Positions 9,254 to 18,309 of a DNA stretch of 64,000 nt are shown here, piece by piece; positions within the stretch are counted from its first letter, which is position 1; every line of letters begins with the position of its first letter. The stretch is from Clostridium muellerianum (GTDB taxonomy: Bacteria; Bacillota; Clostridia; Clostridiales; Clostridiaceae). The DNA lies in assembly GCF_012926525.1 (NCBI RefSeq), contig NZ_JABBNI010000058.1:1-64000 (forward strand), in the 5' to 3' direction. A program made the translations under genes and the position numbers. The notes beneath the pieces were generated by a model. That model had not been told where the DNA came from, searched no databases, and saw only the letters and a program-made list of their open reading frames with translations.

Positions 9254-10432
9254 TTACTTTTTAAAATCTTCCTTAGTCAGTCCTTCTTGTGTAAATAGTG
9301 TTTCAAGTACAGAAATATCTGTGGAAATATCTAAAGCTACTTCACCAAATAAGTCATCTAACAGTTTTTCGAAGGCAGTATTTATGACATCTATACTTCT
9401 TTCAATTTCATTTTTTGCATTTTTTATGTTATCACCTTGAACTGGCTGTTCATTTAGCTCCCTATAGGAATTAACTAGCTTTAATGTAATTGGAAGATAG
9501 TGATTGGTAAATTTATTAACTTCAGGAAGCTTTTGAGGATTATTCTCTAAATGATGAAATATTTGACTTACAACATTTTGAAGTCTGCATAATTTTATTG
9601 AGATTTTTTCTTTATTAATAGCTGTGTTTGCACTTCCTATTTGTTCAATATAGTTTTTTCCTAATTCAATTACATTTCTTAATTCTTTTTTTTCTGGATC
9701 GTTTAGTTCGTCTTGTCTTTTTAATTCAGCTTCATTGCGGCGCTTAAGAGACTCTTGTGACTCTAAGTAATTGTCATAAACTTCATCATTTAACATGAAA
9801 TATGTCTGTTTATCGTCAATATGTGCTTGTGGAAACATATTTAAATCAATCATTTTTCTTAAATCTTTAACAACAAATTTATTATTTCTTCTAGCATCAG
9901 ATGCTAATTTTTCTATTGAACAATAATCAAGGCCATTGAGGGTACTTACATAGCCTTTAAAACGCTTTACCCTTTTTCTTAAACTTAGCCCCCTTAAGGC
10001 TAAAGCTATACTTGCAATAAAAAAAGAAAATAAAAGTCCCAAAGTAATAAAGTTAACTGTTGAAATTATACTTAGAAAAGAAATGAATATAGAGTATGAA
10101 ATTAGCATGACACATAAAGTTCCGCTGCCAATAAACCCGAAAACTGTATAAAGTATTCCTGATATACTTCCAACTGGTTTTTTAGCAATGTACATTTTGG
10201 TCTTATTTGTGTCCTTGGAAGCCATACTTTTGTGTCTGTAATATCTTTTTCTTTTTATTTTTTCATTAAAATAGTGTGACCTATCTCTTAACTTTGCTTT
10301 AACTTCATTTAAAGAATTTTCAGTTCTATCGTTAATATCATCTTTTAATCCAGCGAAGTCTATAGCATCGAATGTATTTTTTAACGTATCTCTGATTTGA
10401 TCTTCAAAATCAGAAAAATCCTTTCTTCTCAT
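9254..10432 (-). CDS. xpaC: XpaC-family membrane protein (5-bromo-4-chloroindolyl phosphate hydrolysis family)
   Basis: A 392-residue protein with an N-terminal charged helix, two adjacent hydrophobic segments (about 105-160) and a long helical C-terminal part with coiled coil, as in XpaC. It is the standard partner of TelA/YaaN, which follows 30 bases downstream. I start it at the ATG at 10432 because GGAGG sits 8 bases upstream; a longer in-frame ATG at 10486 has no site. A promoter-like AT-rich stretch lies just upstream. The biochemical role is unproven despite the historical name. Confidence 0.85.
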   Translation of the reverse strand: MRRKDFSDFEDQIRDTLKNTFDAIDFAGLKDDINDRTENSLNEVKAKLRDRSHYFNEKIKRKRYYRHKSMASKDTNKTKMYIAKKPVGSISGILYTVFGFIGSGTLCVMLISYSIFISFLSIISTVNFITLGLLFSFFIASIALALRGLSLRKRVKRFKGYVSTLNGLDYCSIEKLASDARRNNKFVVKDLRKMIDLNMFPQAHIDDKQTYFMLNDEVYDNYLESQESLKRRNEAELKRQDELNDPEKKELRNVIELGKNYIEQIGSANTAINKEKISIKLCRLQNVVSQIFHHLENNPQKLPEVNKFTNHYLPITLKLVNSYRELNEQPVQGDNIKNAKNEIERSIDVINTAFEKLLDDLFGEVALDISTDISVLETLFTQEGLTKEDFKK

Positions 10433-10796
10433 TTTGGCAGCCTCCAAATTATTTTCGTATAACTTAATTAAAATAATATTTCGCATATATTATATATCAT
10501 TCTTATATAAATTACAATTTGTAACAGCATCCTGTTTATGTCAAGTTAAAATGAACAATTTCATTTTTTATTTTTCCCATTACAAATTTAGCTGGAAGTT
10601 TTATTTTCAAAGGGCTTTGCCCATAGTCCGAAAGGGCGAACTTAATATGTTTATTTAGTAATTGATGATGAAATTTATGACCTATGAATTGAATAATCTC
10701 AAACTAATAAAACAAATTGTAGGAAATTTGTGTTTGATAAAGATAGCAGATAGTATAGTGTGAGTTCCATAAATTAAATGAAAAAATTTTACATAT

Positions 10797-10866
10797 AAAA
10801 AATCCCATCTAAATGTTTTATTATAAGTGTGACTAAACAAAATAAAACAAAGGATGAGATTTTTTA
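10797..10866 (-). terminator. Probable terminator of the C25 protease gene
   Basis: Two nested stems (AAAAATC.CATC with GATG.GATTTTT outside, GTTTTATT with AATAAAAC inside), with a T-run on the minus strand. It lies about 70 bases past the protease stop. Confidence 0.5.
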
Positions 10867-10936
10867 AAATCGTATCAATTGTAAATTAGGATATGAGGGT
10901 TACTTAGAATTTTATCATTTTAATTTATATTTTTGT

Positions 10937-12733
10937 TTACATTGTGTGACTTGGTAGAATTTGTATAGATGGATCGCCAAACAGTGTCCAGGTATAAAAG
11001 GTTAATAAATCAGAACTCGTACCATTAGCTATCATTGGAGTTTCTCCTGAGTAGCATAAACCTCCTAATGATATTTTGCTGTTGCTGCAAAGTGCATCAA
11101 TTATTCCATCTTGCCCATGCATAGGAGGTATCCAAGGCTGATTTACTGTTGACATTAGAGTACCAATTGCTCCTATTGGATTTCCACTGCTATCCTTTGA
11201 ACGCAACCAGGTTTCTGCAAAGCAAGTACCATCCTGAAATTTTCCACTTACACAGGAAACGCTTATAATAAAAGGAAGATGACCTGCATTATGAAGTTTT
11301 TTAATATCAGAGTTGCTAAATTTTGTTGTTACCCAGTAGGTTGGTGCACCATGTCCACAGTAGTTTATTATTCCTCTGCCATCATTTAGACTATTAGTAA
11401 CTGAAGAAGCATATGCAGAAGGAGCATAAATACTATCTATCTGCGTATATCCTGCATTTAGCAATTTATTTTTTATGTTAGTAATATGATGTGCATCAGA
11501 TTCATTTGAGCCTCCATCATAGCCTTCAGCTGAGGCAATACCAACACCTTTTTTAAACCAGTCAGCTGCATTGTCTCCGTTTTCTTCGAAATCAATACTT
11601 CTTTTTATTTGAGTTTGAACGTCATCAATACTTTCAGCAGAAAAGCGACCTACATATATGTCTGGATAATCATCATTTCCTGCGACTAGAGTATAGGTGG
11701 GATCTGAAACTCCATTGGAATATTCAGGAGAAGAAACCTGTGCATAGTCACCTACAAGAAGTACATATGCCAAATCTGAATGTTCATTATAATAATTCTG
11801 AATATATTTTTTTATTTCAGATGGATTATTTGATGGTGATACAGTCGACATATTTACTAGTGTAGTTTTTATTCCTCTTGAGTTTTTCCACTGAATAAAA
11901 GGACTCATAGCACTGCTAAATTTATCATATGAAATTATAAGCATTGAACCAGATTCTGAAGAAGCATTTCTTAATGTATTATTTAAGATTTTAATGTTGT
12001 TATAATTAATAAATGTATTTGAATAAGCTGGTTCAAAATCTTTAGTAATTTGTTTTGAATTTGAAATTTCAGATGAATCTGTTGAGTAACCGCTATCTGT
12101 AACTATCTCAGCAGTTACGGATTTATAAACTCTTAGTGTTTCGGCTGTAGGCTTATATTGAAATGCATTTAAAGCTATAGTTACTCCTCTTAATTCTCTC
12201 ATAATGAATGGTTTGCTCAAAGTAGCTAATGATGATGGATAAAAGGATTCACTTTTATATTCCTTTCCAAATTTATAAGGCTTTTTATTAGGATCTTCAT
12301 TCCTTGTTATAGAGCCTTTTGATGGAGCTATAGGTAAGTTTTTATAATCCTCATATTCTGATGATAAAATATTGAGCTTAGCATTAGAACTATTGGGAAT
12401 AACAATATTGCGGCAGATACGAGGAAGTAAAGGTGCACCTTCTTCATATAGCGTACTAGTATTTTCACACTTTATATTATAGTAATTTTTATTATCTATA
12501 GTAACCAATGTTTTACTAAAATTGTTTATCTGAAATTTTACAATTGTATGACGAGAATTAGATTCCAAAACAGTAACATTAACGTCATTAGGGTTGTTTT
12601 TGACAGTTTTTGAATTAGAATTGGAATTAGAAGCAAAAACAGTGCTAGGTGTGAGTGGAATAAAACACTGAGTTCCTAAAAGTGCTAATACAAACAAAAA
12701 TGTTGTCAGTTTTGATTTTAATAAATTTTTCAT
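10937..12733 (-). CDS. Secreted peptidase C25 family (gingipain/clostripain-like) protease
   Basis: 598 residues with a signal peptide (about 1-35, ending near VFA) and an Asn/Ser-rich start to the mature chain. The catalytic core matches the C25/caspase-like fold: INYCGHGAP with the catalytic His near 460 and FIISVSCVSG with the catalytic Cys near 495. A propeptide-like N-terminal half (about 50-250) precedes the domain opening SSESGSMLIISYD. It has no Ig-like or anchoring C-terminal domain, so it is probably released. AGGAGG lies 5 bases before the ATG. Monocistronic. Confidence 0.88.
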   Translation of the reverse strand: MKNLLKSKLTTFLFVLALLGTQCFIPLTPSTVFASNSNSNSKTVKNNPNDVNVTVLESNSRHTIVKFQINNFSKTLVTIDNKNYYNIKCENTSTLYEEGAPLLPRICRNIVIPNSSNAKLNILSSEYEDYKNLPIAPSKGSITRNEDPNKKPYKFGKEYKSESFYPSSLATLSKPFIMRELRGVTIALNAFQYKPTAETLRVYKSVTAEIVTDSGYSTDSSEISNSKQITKDFEPAYSNTFINYNNIKILNNTLRNASSESGSMLIISYDKFSSAMSPFIQWKNSRGIKTTLVNMSTVSPSNNPSEIKKYIQNYYNEHSDLAYVLLVGDYAQVSSPEYSNGVSDPTYTLVAGNDDYPDIYVGRFSAESIDDVQTQIKRSIDFEENGDNAADWFKKGVGIASAEGYDGGSNESDAHHITNIKNKLLNAGYTQIDSIYAPSAYASSVTNSLNDGRGIINYCGHGAPTYWVTTKFSNSDIKKLHNAGHLPFIISVSCVSGKFQDGTCFAETWLRSKDSSGNPIGAIGTLMSTVNQPWIPPMHGQDGIIDALCSNSKISLGGLCYSGETPMIANGTSSDLLTFYTWTLFGDPSIQILPSHTM

Positions 12734-13387
12734 AAATACCTCCTAAAAATAATTTAATAGTAATAGAATTAATAATACACCCTGGTCATAAGACATTCCC
12801 CTTTCAAATTTTAAGATTTTTTATTAGTGCATACAATATAAATATATTCCATATAATGTAAAATGTATACATTATAATAATGATTTTTAATATAAAGTTT
12901 AATGACTGATGCAATAAAAATAACAATTTTACTTATTCTTGGACAACTTAAATACTACTTATTTGATTATGAATGATATTTTTTAATTTAAAGTTGGAAA
13001 TAAATTTAATTGATATGATAAACTTTTTGACCATATAAAACATAATACTATATTTTTTTAATGATACCGCTTTGTATCATTGGCAGAGTGGGAAGTGATT
13101 AAGTTCTAAGTGTATTTGCATTTGCAGCTTTAAGAGTTAAGAATACAATTTTTTAACTATGATCATTGAAGTAAATTAATAAGAACACAAAAAAGCTAGA
13201 ACACACAATTGTATTATTGTTTTCTTATACTTTTAATTTTAAAGAATTTTAGGAGAATATTAATACAGAAGATTATGTGAAATGTTAATAATACATTAGA
13301 AGTAAAAAGATTTGCTTTTATTTTTATTTAAACTAGTGCATTTACATAGTTATGATCAATAATTATCATGATGAAACTTAAAAATAA
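12734..13387. other. Intergenic region with only relic sequence
   Basis: About 650 AT-rich bases between the C25 protease start and ncRNA copy 2. I see a perfect 7-bp hairpin (13061-13080, ATGATAC/GTATCAT) directly followed by a short blaI scrap (13078-13104), and otherwise nothing that reads as a gene. Confidence 0.55.
13078..13104 (+). pseudogene. Very short blaI scrap
   Basis: The 27 bases read (S)LAEWEVIK, the same as the AAEWEVMK motif at residues 8-15 of BlaI, and then a stop follows. On its own this is weak. It is supported by lying in a region where blaI has been duplicated and eroded repeatedly. Confidence 0.45.
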
Positions 13388-13965
13388 AAAGGTCATATTA
13401 ATAGTATATTTACCATTAATATGACCTCTTCTATTTTTAACTGGAATTCACTACGAAAGTCCAGTAATTTAAATAAAGAATATAACAATCTACCTTGCAC
13501 AATTATAGATAGCTTATCACCTCATTATGATGTTGCCACCATAATAAAGCAAATCACAACCACTAATCATGGTTCGTTCAACCAAACAACATACCTACTT
13601 AACCCTATACAACCTTTCGGCTGCATAGAATCAACAGGAATAAAATAAAATTTACAAAATTATGGTTAAAGCCATAATGAATTGTGTTTTATTTGATCCA
13701 TCGGCACCCTGAGTGGTCTTAACTCGACCTTATAAAATAAATTGGAATCTCATTATAATCAATTGATCGATGTCGACTATAATAAAACTTTTCTCCACCT
13801 TATAAGATCTGCCCTCTGATTATATAACAGCCATTTTAAATGACCATTATATAGTCGTTGGTCGACCTGTATATACCCCGCTTTTAAGGAGCGTATAGAA
13901 GTCTGCGCTCAACTGTTATGTCCCTTATGCTATTAATATGTGCAATTTTCTTAGAAAAATACAAG
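13388..13965 (-). ncRNA. Large structured RNA element, copy 2
   Basis: A near-identical sister of 17299-17875 and a diverged relative of copy 1. The minus strand ends in the terminator hairpin at 13390-13427 followed by TTTTTATTTTT. Paired elements visible include the GCAA-loop hairpin (13524-13545), a CCGAAAGG-loop hairpin near 13610, an ATTATGG...CCATAAT hairpin near 13660 and a long GACTATATAA/TTATATAGTC stem around 13820-13860. The palindrome GGTCGACC near 13860 could mediate RNA dimers. With copy 3 it brackets a deleted blaI, a blaR1 and a blaI gene. The function is unknown. Confidence 0.72.
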
Positions 13966-13995
13966 GCAAAAAAAGGGAAAAATCATATTTTTTTC

Positions 13996-14049
13996 TTGAC
14001 ATTTTTAGTTTACACATGTAGACTGTAATTGTAGATCTACAAATGTAAA
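13996..14049 (+). promoter_or_regulatory. Promoter with two BlaI-type operators (second cassette)
   Basis: TTGACA (13996-14001), 17 bases, TAGACT (14019-14024). Operators TTTACACATGTAGA (14009-14022) and TCTACAAATGTAAA (14036-14049). It drives the deleted blaI and blaR1 copy B. Confidence 0.75.
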
Positions 14050-14069
14050 CTAAGAAGAAGGGATATAAT

Positions 14070-14228
14070 ATGAAAGATATGGTTAGAATCTCAGCGGCTG
14101 AGTGGGGAGAAATGGAATTTATTTTGGGAAAAAAGTTTTTAAAATTTGAAAAAGTAATTAACTTTTTTAATTGTTATCCATTGATATCTAAAATAAAAAT
14201 TGGAGGATATTTAATATGGATATTTTAA
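14070..14228 (+). pseudogene. Internally deleted blaI, open 52-codon frame overlapping blaR1
   Basis: It opens like BlaI (MKDMVRISAAEWGEME) and then jumps to the region matching FEKVGRTYNYYPLIS, so the DNA-recognition helices are gone. The frame stays open and its stop (14226-14228) overlaps the blaR1 start at 14216 in another frame. It could act as a translated leader that couples ribosomes to blaR1, but it cannot bind DNA as a BlaI. RBS AGAAGAAGGG precedes the ATG. Confidence 0.68.
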
Positions 14229-16420
14229 TTAAAAGTTTCTTATGGGTGCTTCGTGCATCTATAGCAGCAAGTATTGCAGCATTATTAATAATTTTGATCT
14301 TAAAGTTATTTAATAAAAAAATTTCAGTAAGATTTCAACATGCATTGTGGATTATAGTTCTTTTGAGACTAATAATACCTGTTGAGTTTCAAAGCAATTT
14401 AAGCATGCTTAATTTATTACATCAAACCCAGCAAAGCAGTTCTAATATTGAAGATAAAAGTACAATGAGAAATATGACTTATGCTGCATCTGATTTTTTA
14501 AGAGATGGAAAAGTTCAATTGAAATATAAATCTAAAAATCAAATATCTCAAGTTGGGCAATTCTCCGAAAAAGTAGTTTATAAAAAAGAAAATACAATAA
14601 AAGAATATGTAACTGATCATATTTTAGGCATAACATCTTGTGTATGGCTTACGGGAGTATTTATCATGAGTATATTTTTATTGATGGCTAAAGGAGAATT
14701 GCAGAGAAAAACTTTAAAAATGCAAAAATTAAATGATTTGGAAATTACAAAATTATTAAATGAGTGTAAAAAGAAAGCAAATATAAACATAGACATACCT
14801 GTTTATATTTGCGATAGCTTTAAAAGTCCATGCACATTAGGGATAGTAAAACCTAAAATTTATATTCCTAAATGTGTATGTACTAAAAATAATTTAGAAC
14901 AATTATATTATATACTTTTGCACGAATTAATTCATTATAAAAGAAAAGATTTAATTTGTAATTTCCTTACTGTTTTTGCTACTATACTGCATTGGTTTAA
15001 TCCTATTGTATGGTTGTGTATGAAAAGAATAAAACTTCAAAGGGAATATGCTTGTGATGCTTATGTACTTGAAATTATTGGAGAAGAGCATGTTGAAAAT
15101 TATGGTATGACACTAATAAATTTTTCAAAATTGTTATCAAATAACAGAGTTCCACAATTAGCGGTTTGTTTTGAAACGAAAAATCAAATTAAAAGGAGAA
15201 TAAAAATGATAAAAAATTTTAAAAAAGGTTCTTATAAAATGTCAGCAGTTGCAGTAGCATGCTGTGTATTAGCTTCAGGAGCTATACTTACTTCTGCTGT
15301 AAATGCTAAAGGCATGAAATTAGATAATGCTTATGCAGTGGTTAGCAGTAATAACTCATTGGTAAAAAATCAAAATAGTAAATTTCTCATTGATGCACGA
15401 GTTAAAGCTTATGATAATTTGAAAAGAGCAGAAGAAAGTGTAGGATTTAAAATTAAAGCACCTGATTATATTCCAACAAATTATACAGTAGGTAGTATTC
15501 AGGTTATAAAAATTTCGGACAAAGATTATTCCTTAAAGATGAGTATGGGAAACGATAATAATGGCATTGAATTTTTAGCTTCTAAAGTTAATATGGAACA
15601 ATGCTTAAAACAGATTACAGAGGATGCAAATAAAGAGTCACTACTAACAGTACCAGATGAATTAAAAAAACAAAACAAAGAAAAAGTTGAAGTAAGTAAA
15701 GAAGCAATGAATGTGTCAGGAATAAATGGATCTAATATTACTATAAAAAGTACATTACCTGGGGATTATACAACAGTAACTAAATTTTTTGCATGGCAAA
15801 ATGAAGGAATGTGGTATGGTATAGAATACAATATGGAAAAACAAGGAAACAAAGGTTTCGCAGTAGGAACTCCTATAGGTGATGTAGGTAAAATTGCATC
15901 TTCTATAAAATATATTCAAGATATTAAGAATGTAAATTACTCTGTGCAAAAGGATATTTCTGCAGAAATAGCAACTTTATCAATATATGATAAGGAAGAT
16001 TTAAAAAAAGCTAAGGAACTTTTAAAGTTTAATCCTAAACTTCCGCTAAGTATTAATAAAGACATAATTATAGAAGGTTCATCAGCGGGACTTACGAGAG
16101 AATCTGATACAAAAAATAAAAAGCTTGATTATGAATTAGATGCATGGTATAAAGCCAAAGTTGGGGTAGTAACATTTATGCAGAGTAAAAATTCAAAAGT
16201 TTATGGGGCAGAAAAAGGAAGAGTTAACTCAATAAACATTGCTGGTAAGGAAGTTTTTAAATATGAGACTTATGAAGAAGGGGAAGGAAATAAGAAAATA
16301 AAAGAATATATATATAATTGGGAAGAAAATGGAGTTTATTATGAAGTTTCTACGATAGAGGGCAATGGAAATCCAGATGAAATAGCTAAAGAATTTGTTA
16401 ACTCAAAATCAATAGATTAA
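14216..16420 (+). CDS. BlaR1-like M56 membrane metalloprotease with DUF4367-like sensor region (copy B)
   Basis: A 734-residue paralogue of the protein at 5677, with the same order of membrane segments, an M56 zinc motif HELIH near residue 236, the EYACDAY segment near 277, a fourth membrane segment near 330-350 and two DUF4367-like segments in the external C-terminal half. The external half is less alike between the paralogues than the protease half, which would fit different signals. There is no visible SxxK penicillin-binding domain. It is preceded by the deleted blaI and followed 318 bases later by an intact blaI (16739), its likely substrate and regulator. GGAGG lies about 8 bases before the ATG. 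Confidence 0.85.
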   Translation: MDILIKSFLWVLRASIAASIAALLIILILKLFNKKISVRFQHALWIIVLLRLIIPVEFQSNLSMLNLLHQTQQSSSNIEDKSTMRNMTYAASDFLRDGKVQLKYKSKNQISQVGQFSEKVVYKKENTIKEYVTDHILGITSCVWLTGVFIMSIFLLMAKGELQRKTLKMQKLNDLEITKLLNECKKKANINIDIPVYICDSFKSPCTLGIVKPKIYIPKCVCTKNNLEQLYYILLHELIHYKRKDLICNFLTVFATILHWFNPIVWLCMKRIKLQREYACDAYVLEIIGEEHVENYGMTLINFSKLLSNNRVPQLAVCFETKNQIKRRIKMIKNFKKGSYKMSAVAVACCVLASGAILTSAVNAKGMKLDNAYAVVSSNNSLVKNQNSKFLIDARVKAYDNLKRAEESVGFKIKAPDYIPTNYTVGSIQVIKISDKDYSLKMSMGNDNNGIEFLASKVNMEQCLKQITEDANKESLLTVPDELKKQNKEKVEVSKEAMNVSGINGSNITIKSTLPGDYTTVTKFFAWQNEGMWYGIEYNMEKQGNKGFAVGTPIGDVGKIASSIKYIQDIKNVNYSVQKDISAEIATLSIYDKEDLKKAKELLKFNPKLPLSINKDIIIEGSSAGLTRESDTKNKKLDYELDAWYKAKVGVVTFMQSKNSKVYGAEKGRVNSINIAGKEVFKYETYEEGEGNKKIKEYIYNWEENGVYYEVSTIEGNGNPDEIAKEFVNSKSID

Positions 16421-16557
16421 ATTTAATGTGAATTTGTTATACTAATTAAATTCCAAATATATTGGAAGATATGAGTTTGATTTTTATAGTAGAATTTTGC
16501 ATGTAGCAAACCTGTATTTTCAATATAATAAATTGAGCGCTAGATAATTAAATATAA

Positions 16558-16618
16558 AAAGGAATTGTTGCACTAAATATTTATATTATAGTATTATTTT
16601 TAATGCAACAGTTCCTCT
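16558..16618 (+). terminator. Terminator-like hairpin after blaR1 copy B
   Basis: Outer stem AAGGAATTGTTGCA paired with TGCAACAGTTCCT around an AT-rich loop, followed by CTTAATTAT. Plausible end of the blaR1 transcript before the separate blaI promoter. Confidence 0.55.
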
Positions 16619-16665
16619 TAATTATAAATGCAAAATATGGTAAACAACAAATTACGAATGTAATC

Positions 16666-16719
16666 TTGACAGTTATAGGTTAAGAATGTAAGCTAAAATT
16701 AGACATCTACGTTTGTAAA
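16666..16719 (+). promoter_or_regulatory. blaI (copy B) promoter with diverged operators
   Basis: TTGACA (16666-16671), 17 bases, TAAGCT (16689-16694). The upstream operator (about 16679-16692) is degenerate. The downstream TCTACGTTTGTAAA (16706-16719) is recognisable. Autoregulation may therefore be weaker than at 4123. Confidence 0.65.
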
Positions 16720-16738
16720 CTGAAATGGAGGAATAAGT

Positions 16739-17119
16739 ATGAAAGAGATCCCTAAAATCTCAGCAGCTGAATGGGAAGTAATGAAGCTTTTATGGAAGGA
16801 AAATCCTTTAACTTCTGAAAAAATAATTAATTCATTGACAGTTAAAATGAACTGGTCAACACAAACAGTTAAAACATTTATAACAAGGCTTATAAAAAAA
16901 GAAGCAGTAGGATTTGAAAAAGTAGGTAGAACCTACAATTATTATCCACTAATATCTGAAGATGAATGTATAAAGGCTGAAAATGAATCTTTTCTTCAAA
17001 AGGTATATGATGGAGCTGTAAGTATGCTTTTTACTAAGTTTTTAGAAGAAGAACCATTATCTAAAAAAGAAATTGAAGATTTAGAACAGCTTCTTAAAAG
17101 TAAGAAAAAAGAAAAGTAG
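16739..17119 (+). CDS. BlaI/MecI/CopY-family repressor (copy B)
   Basis: 126 residues, with winged-helix motifs ISAAEWEVMKLLW and NWSTQTVKTFITRL intact and the Tyr-rich GRTYNYYPLIS strand present. About 90% identical to copy A at 4197, so the two probably recognise the same operators and could cross-regulate all four sites seen. The ATG has GGAGG about 8 bases upstream. It lies downstream of blaR1 copy B with its own promoter, an inverted order compared with the usual blaI-blaR1 layout. It is directly followed by ncRNA copy 3, transcribed towards it. Confidence 0.9.
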   Translation: MKEIPKISAAEWEVMKLLWKENPLTSEKIINSLTVKMNWSTQTVKTFITRLIKKEAVGFEKVGRTYNYYPLISEDECIKAENESFLQKVYDGAVSMLFTKFLEEEPLSKKEIEDLEQLLKSKKKEK

Positions 17120-17298
17120 AGGTTAAGTCCTTAGGGTTAAAATAATGGGATATTAAGTGATAATAGTATTAGAGAGTTATGAAGGAATTTATATATAAAA
17201 TCATAATCATAATCATAGATGTAAAAGACACGACAAAACAATAATTGGGCCTTTTGTGACATTACATGTTTTATCAACATTTTAATATTTTAAATATA

Positions 17299-17875
17299 AA
17301 AAAGGTCATATTAATAGTATGTTTACCATTAATATGATCTCTTCTATTTTTAACTGGAATTTACTACGAAAGTCCAGTAATTTAAATAAAGAATATAACA
17401 ATCTACCTTGCACAATTATAGATAGCTTATCACCTCATTATGATGTTGCCACCATAATAAAGCAAATCACAACCACTAATCATGGTTCGTTCAACCAAAC
17501 AACATACCTACTCAACCCTATACAACCTTTCGGCTGTATAGAATCAACAGGAATAAAATAAAATTTACAAAATTATGGTTAAAGCCATAATGAATTGTGT
17601 TTTATTTGATCCATCGGCACCCTGAGTAGTCTTAACTCGACCTCATAGAATAAATTGGAATCCCATTATAATCAATTGATCGATGTCGACTATAATAAAA
17701 CTTTTCTCCACCCTACAAGATCTGCCCTCTGACTATATAACAGCCATTTTAAATGACCATTATATAGTCGTTGGTCGACCTGTATATACCCCGCTTTTAA
17801 GGAGCGTATAGAAGTCTGCGCTCAACTGTTATGTCCCTTATACTATTAATATGTGCAGTTTTTTTGAAAAAATAC
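17299..17875 (-). ncRNA. Large structured RNA element, copy 3
   Basis: Almost identical to copy 2 over ~570 bases, same strand. The terminator hairpin (17303-17340) has one strand altered but pairing is largely kept, and the minus strand continues into a T-rich tract. The GCAA hairpin is at 17437-17458. The CCGAAAGG hairpin has A-U where copy 1 has G-C. Homology stops close to the GCAC..AATAC segment at about 17860-17875, so the RNA 5' end is probably there; I could not identify a clear shared promoter. Convergent with blaI copy B. Confidence 0.72.
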
Positions 17876-18103
17876 GATAACAAAAAATGTAAATTTTGTA
17901 AAAGTTCATGAATGAGTAATATATAAGGTTAGCAAACATGTTATAGCATTAATATAAGACATAAGTAAGTTTTATTGAATTAAAACTGAAGGTGAGTATA
18001 GAATATGTAATGAAAAATGTTTAATTAGATTAGTATGATATAATTTAATAGTTAATAACGCAACTTTCGCGGTTTAGAAATATTGAGGAACAATATTTTT
18101 AGT

Positions 18104-18198
18104 TAATAATTAATAATGAAAAATTAATAGTTAATGTAGATTTTTTCCTTTACACTACAAAAAATCATCTTTCACTATTAATTTTTAATTATTAACTC
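18104..18198. repeat. AT-rich inverted repeat upstream of cca
   Basis: Arms GTTAATAATTAA...AAATTAATAGT and ACTATTAATTTTTAATTATTAAC, with an inner GATTTTTT/AAAAAATC pair. A perfect palindrome GCAAAGCTTTGC follows at 18208-18219. It is probably a MITE-like insertion between ncRNA copy 3 and cca. I see no gene in 17876-18309. Confidence 0.55.
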
Positions 18199-18309
18199 TT
18201 AATTTGCAAAGCTTTGCTTCGCATTATGTTTATTATATTAAGTTAAAACTTTGTATGTCCGAAAGTTGAGTTAATAATAATGAAAATTAGTATAGGAGCA
18301 CAACAAAAA

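Noticed and set aside
10434-10658. 74-codon plus-strand frame over the xpaC start
   Set aside because: It starts inside the xpaC RBS region in antisense and has no ribosome-binding site or recognisable motif.
13388-13965. Group I or group II intron
   Set aside because: I looked for the P7-type AGACTA/TAGTC pairing and a domain V-like hairpin. The segments resembling P7 are in the wrong order and already pair elsewhere, there is no domain V, and the element lies in intergenic DNA.
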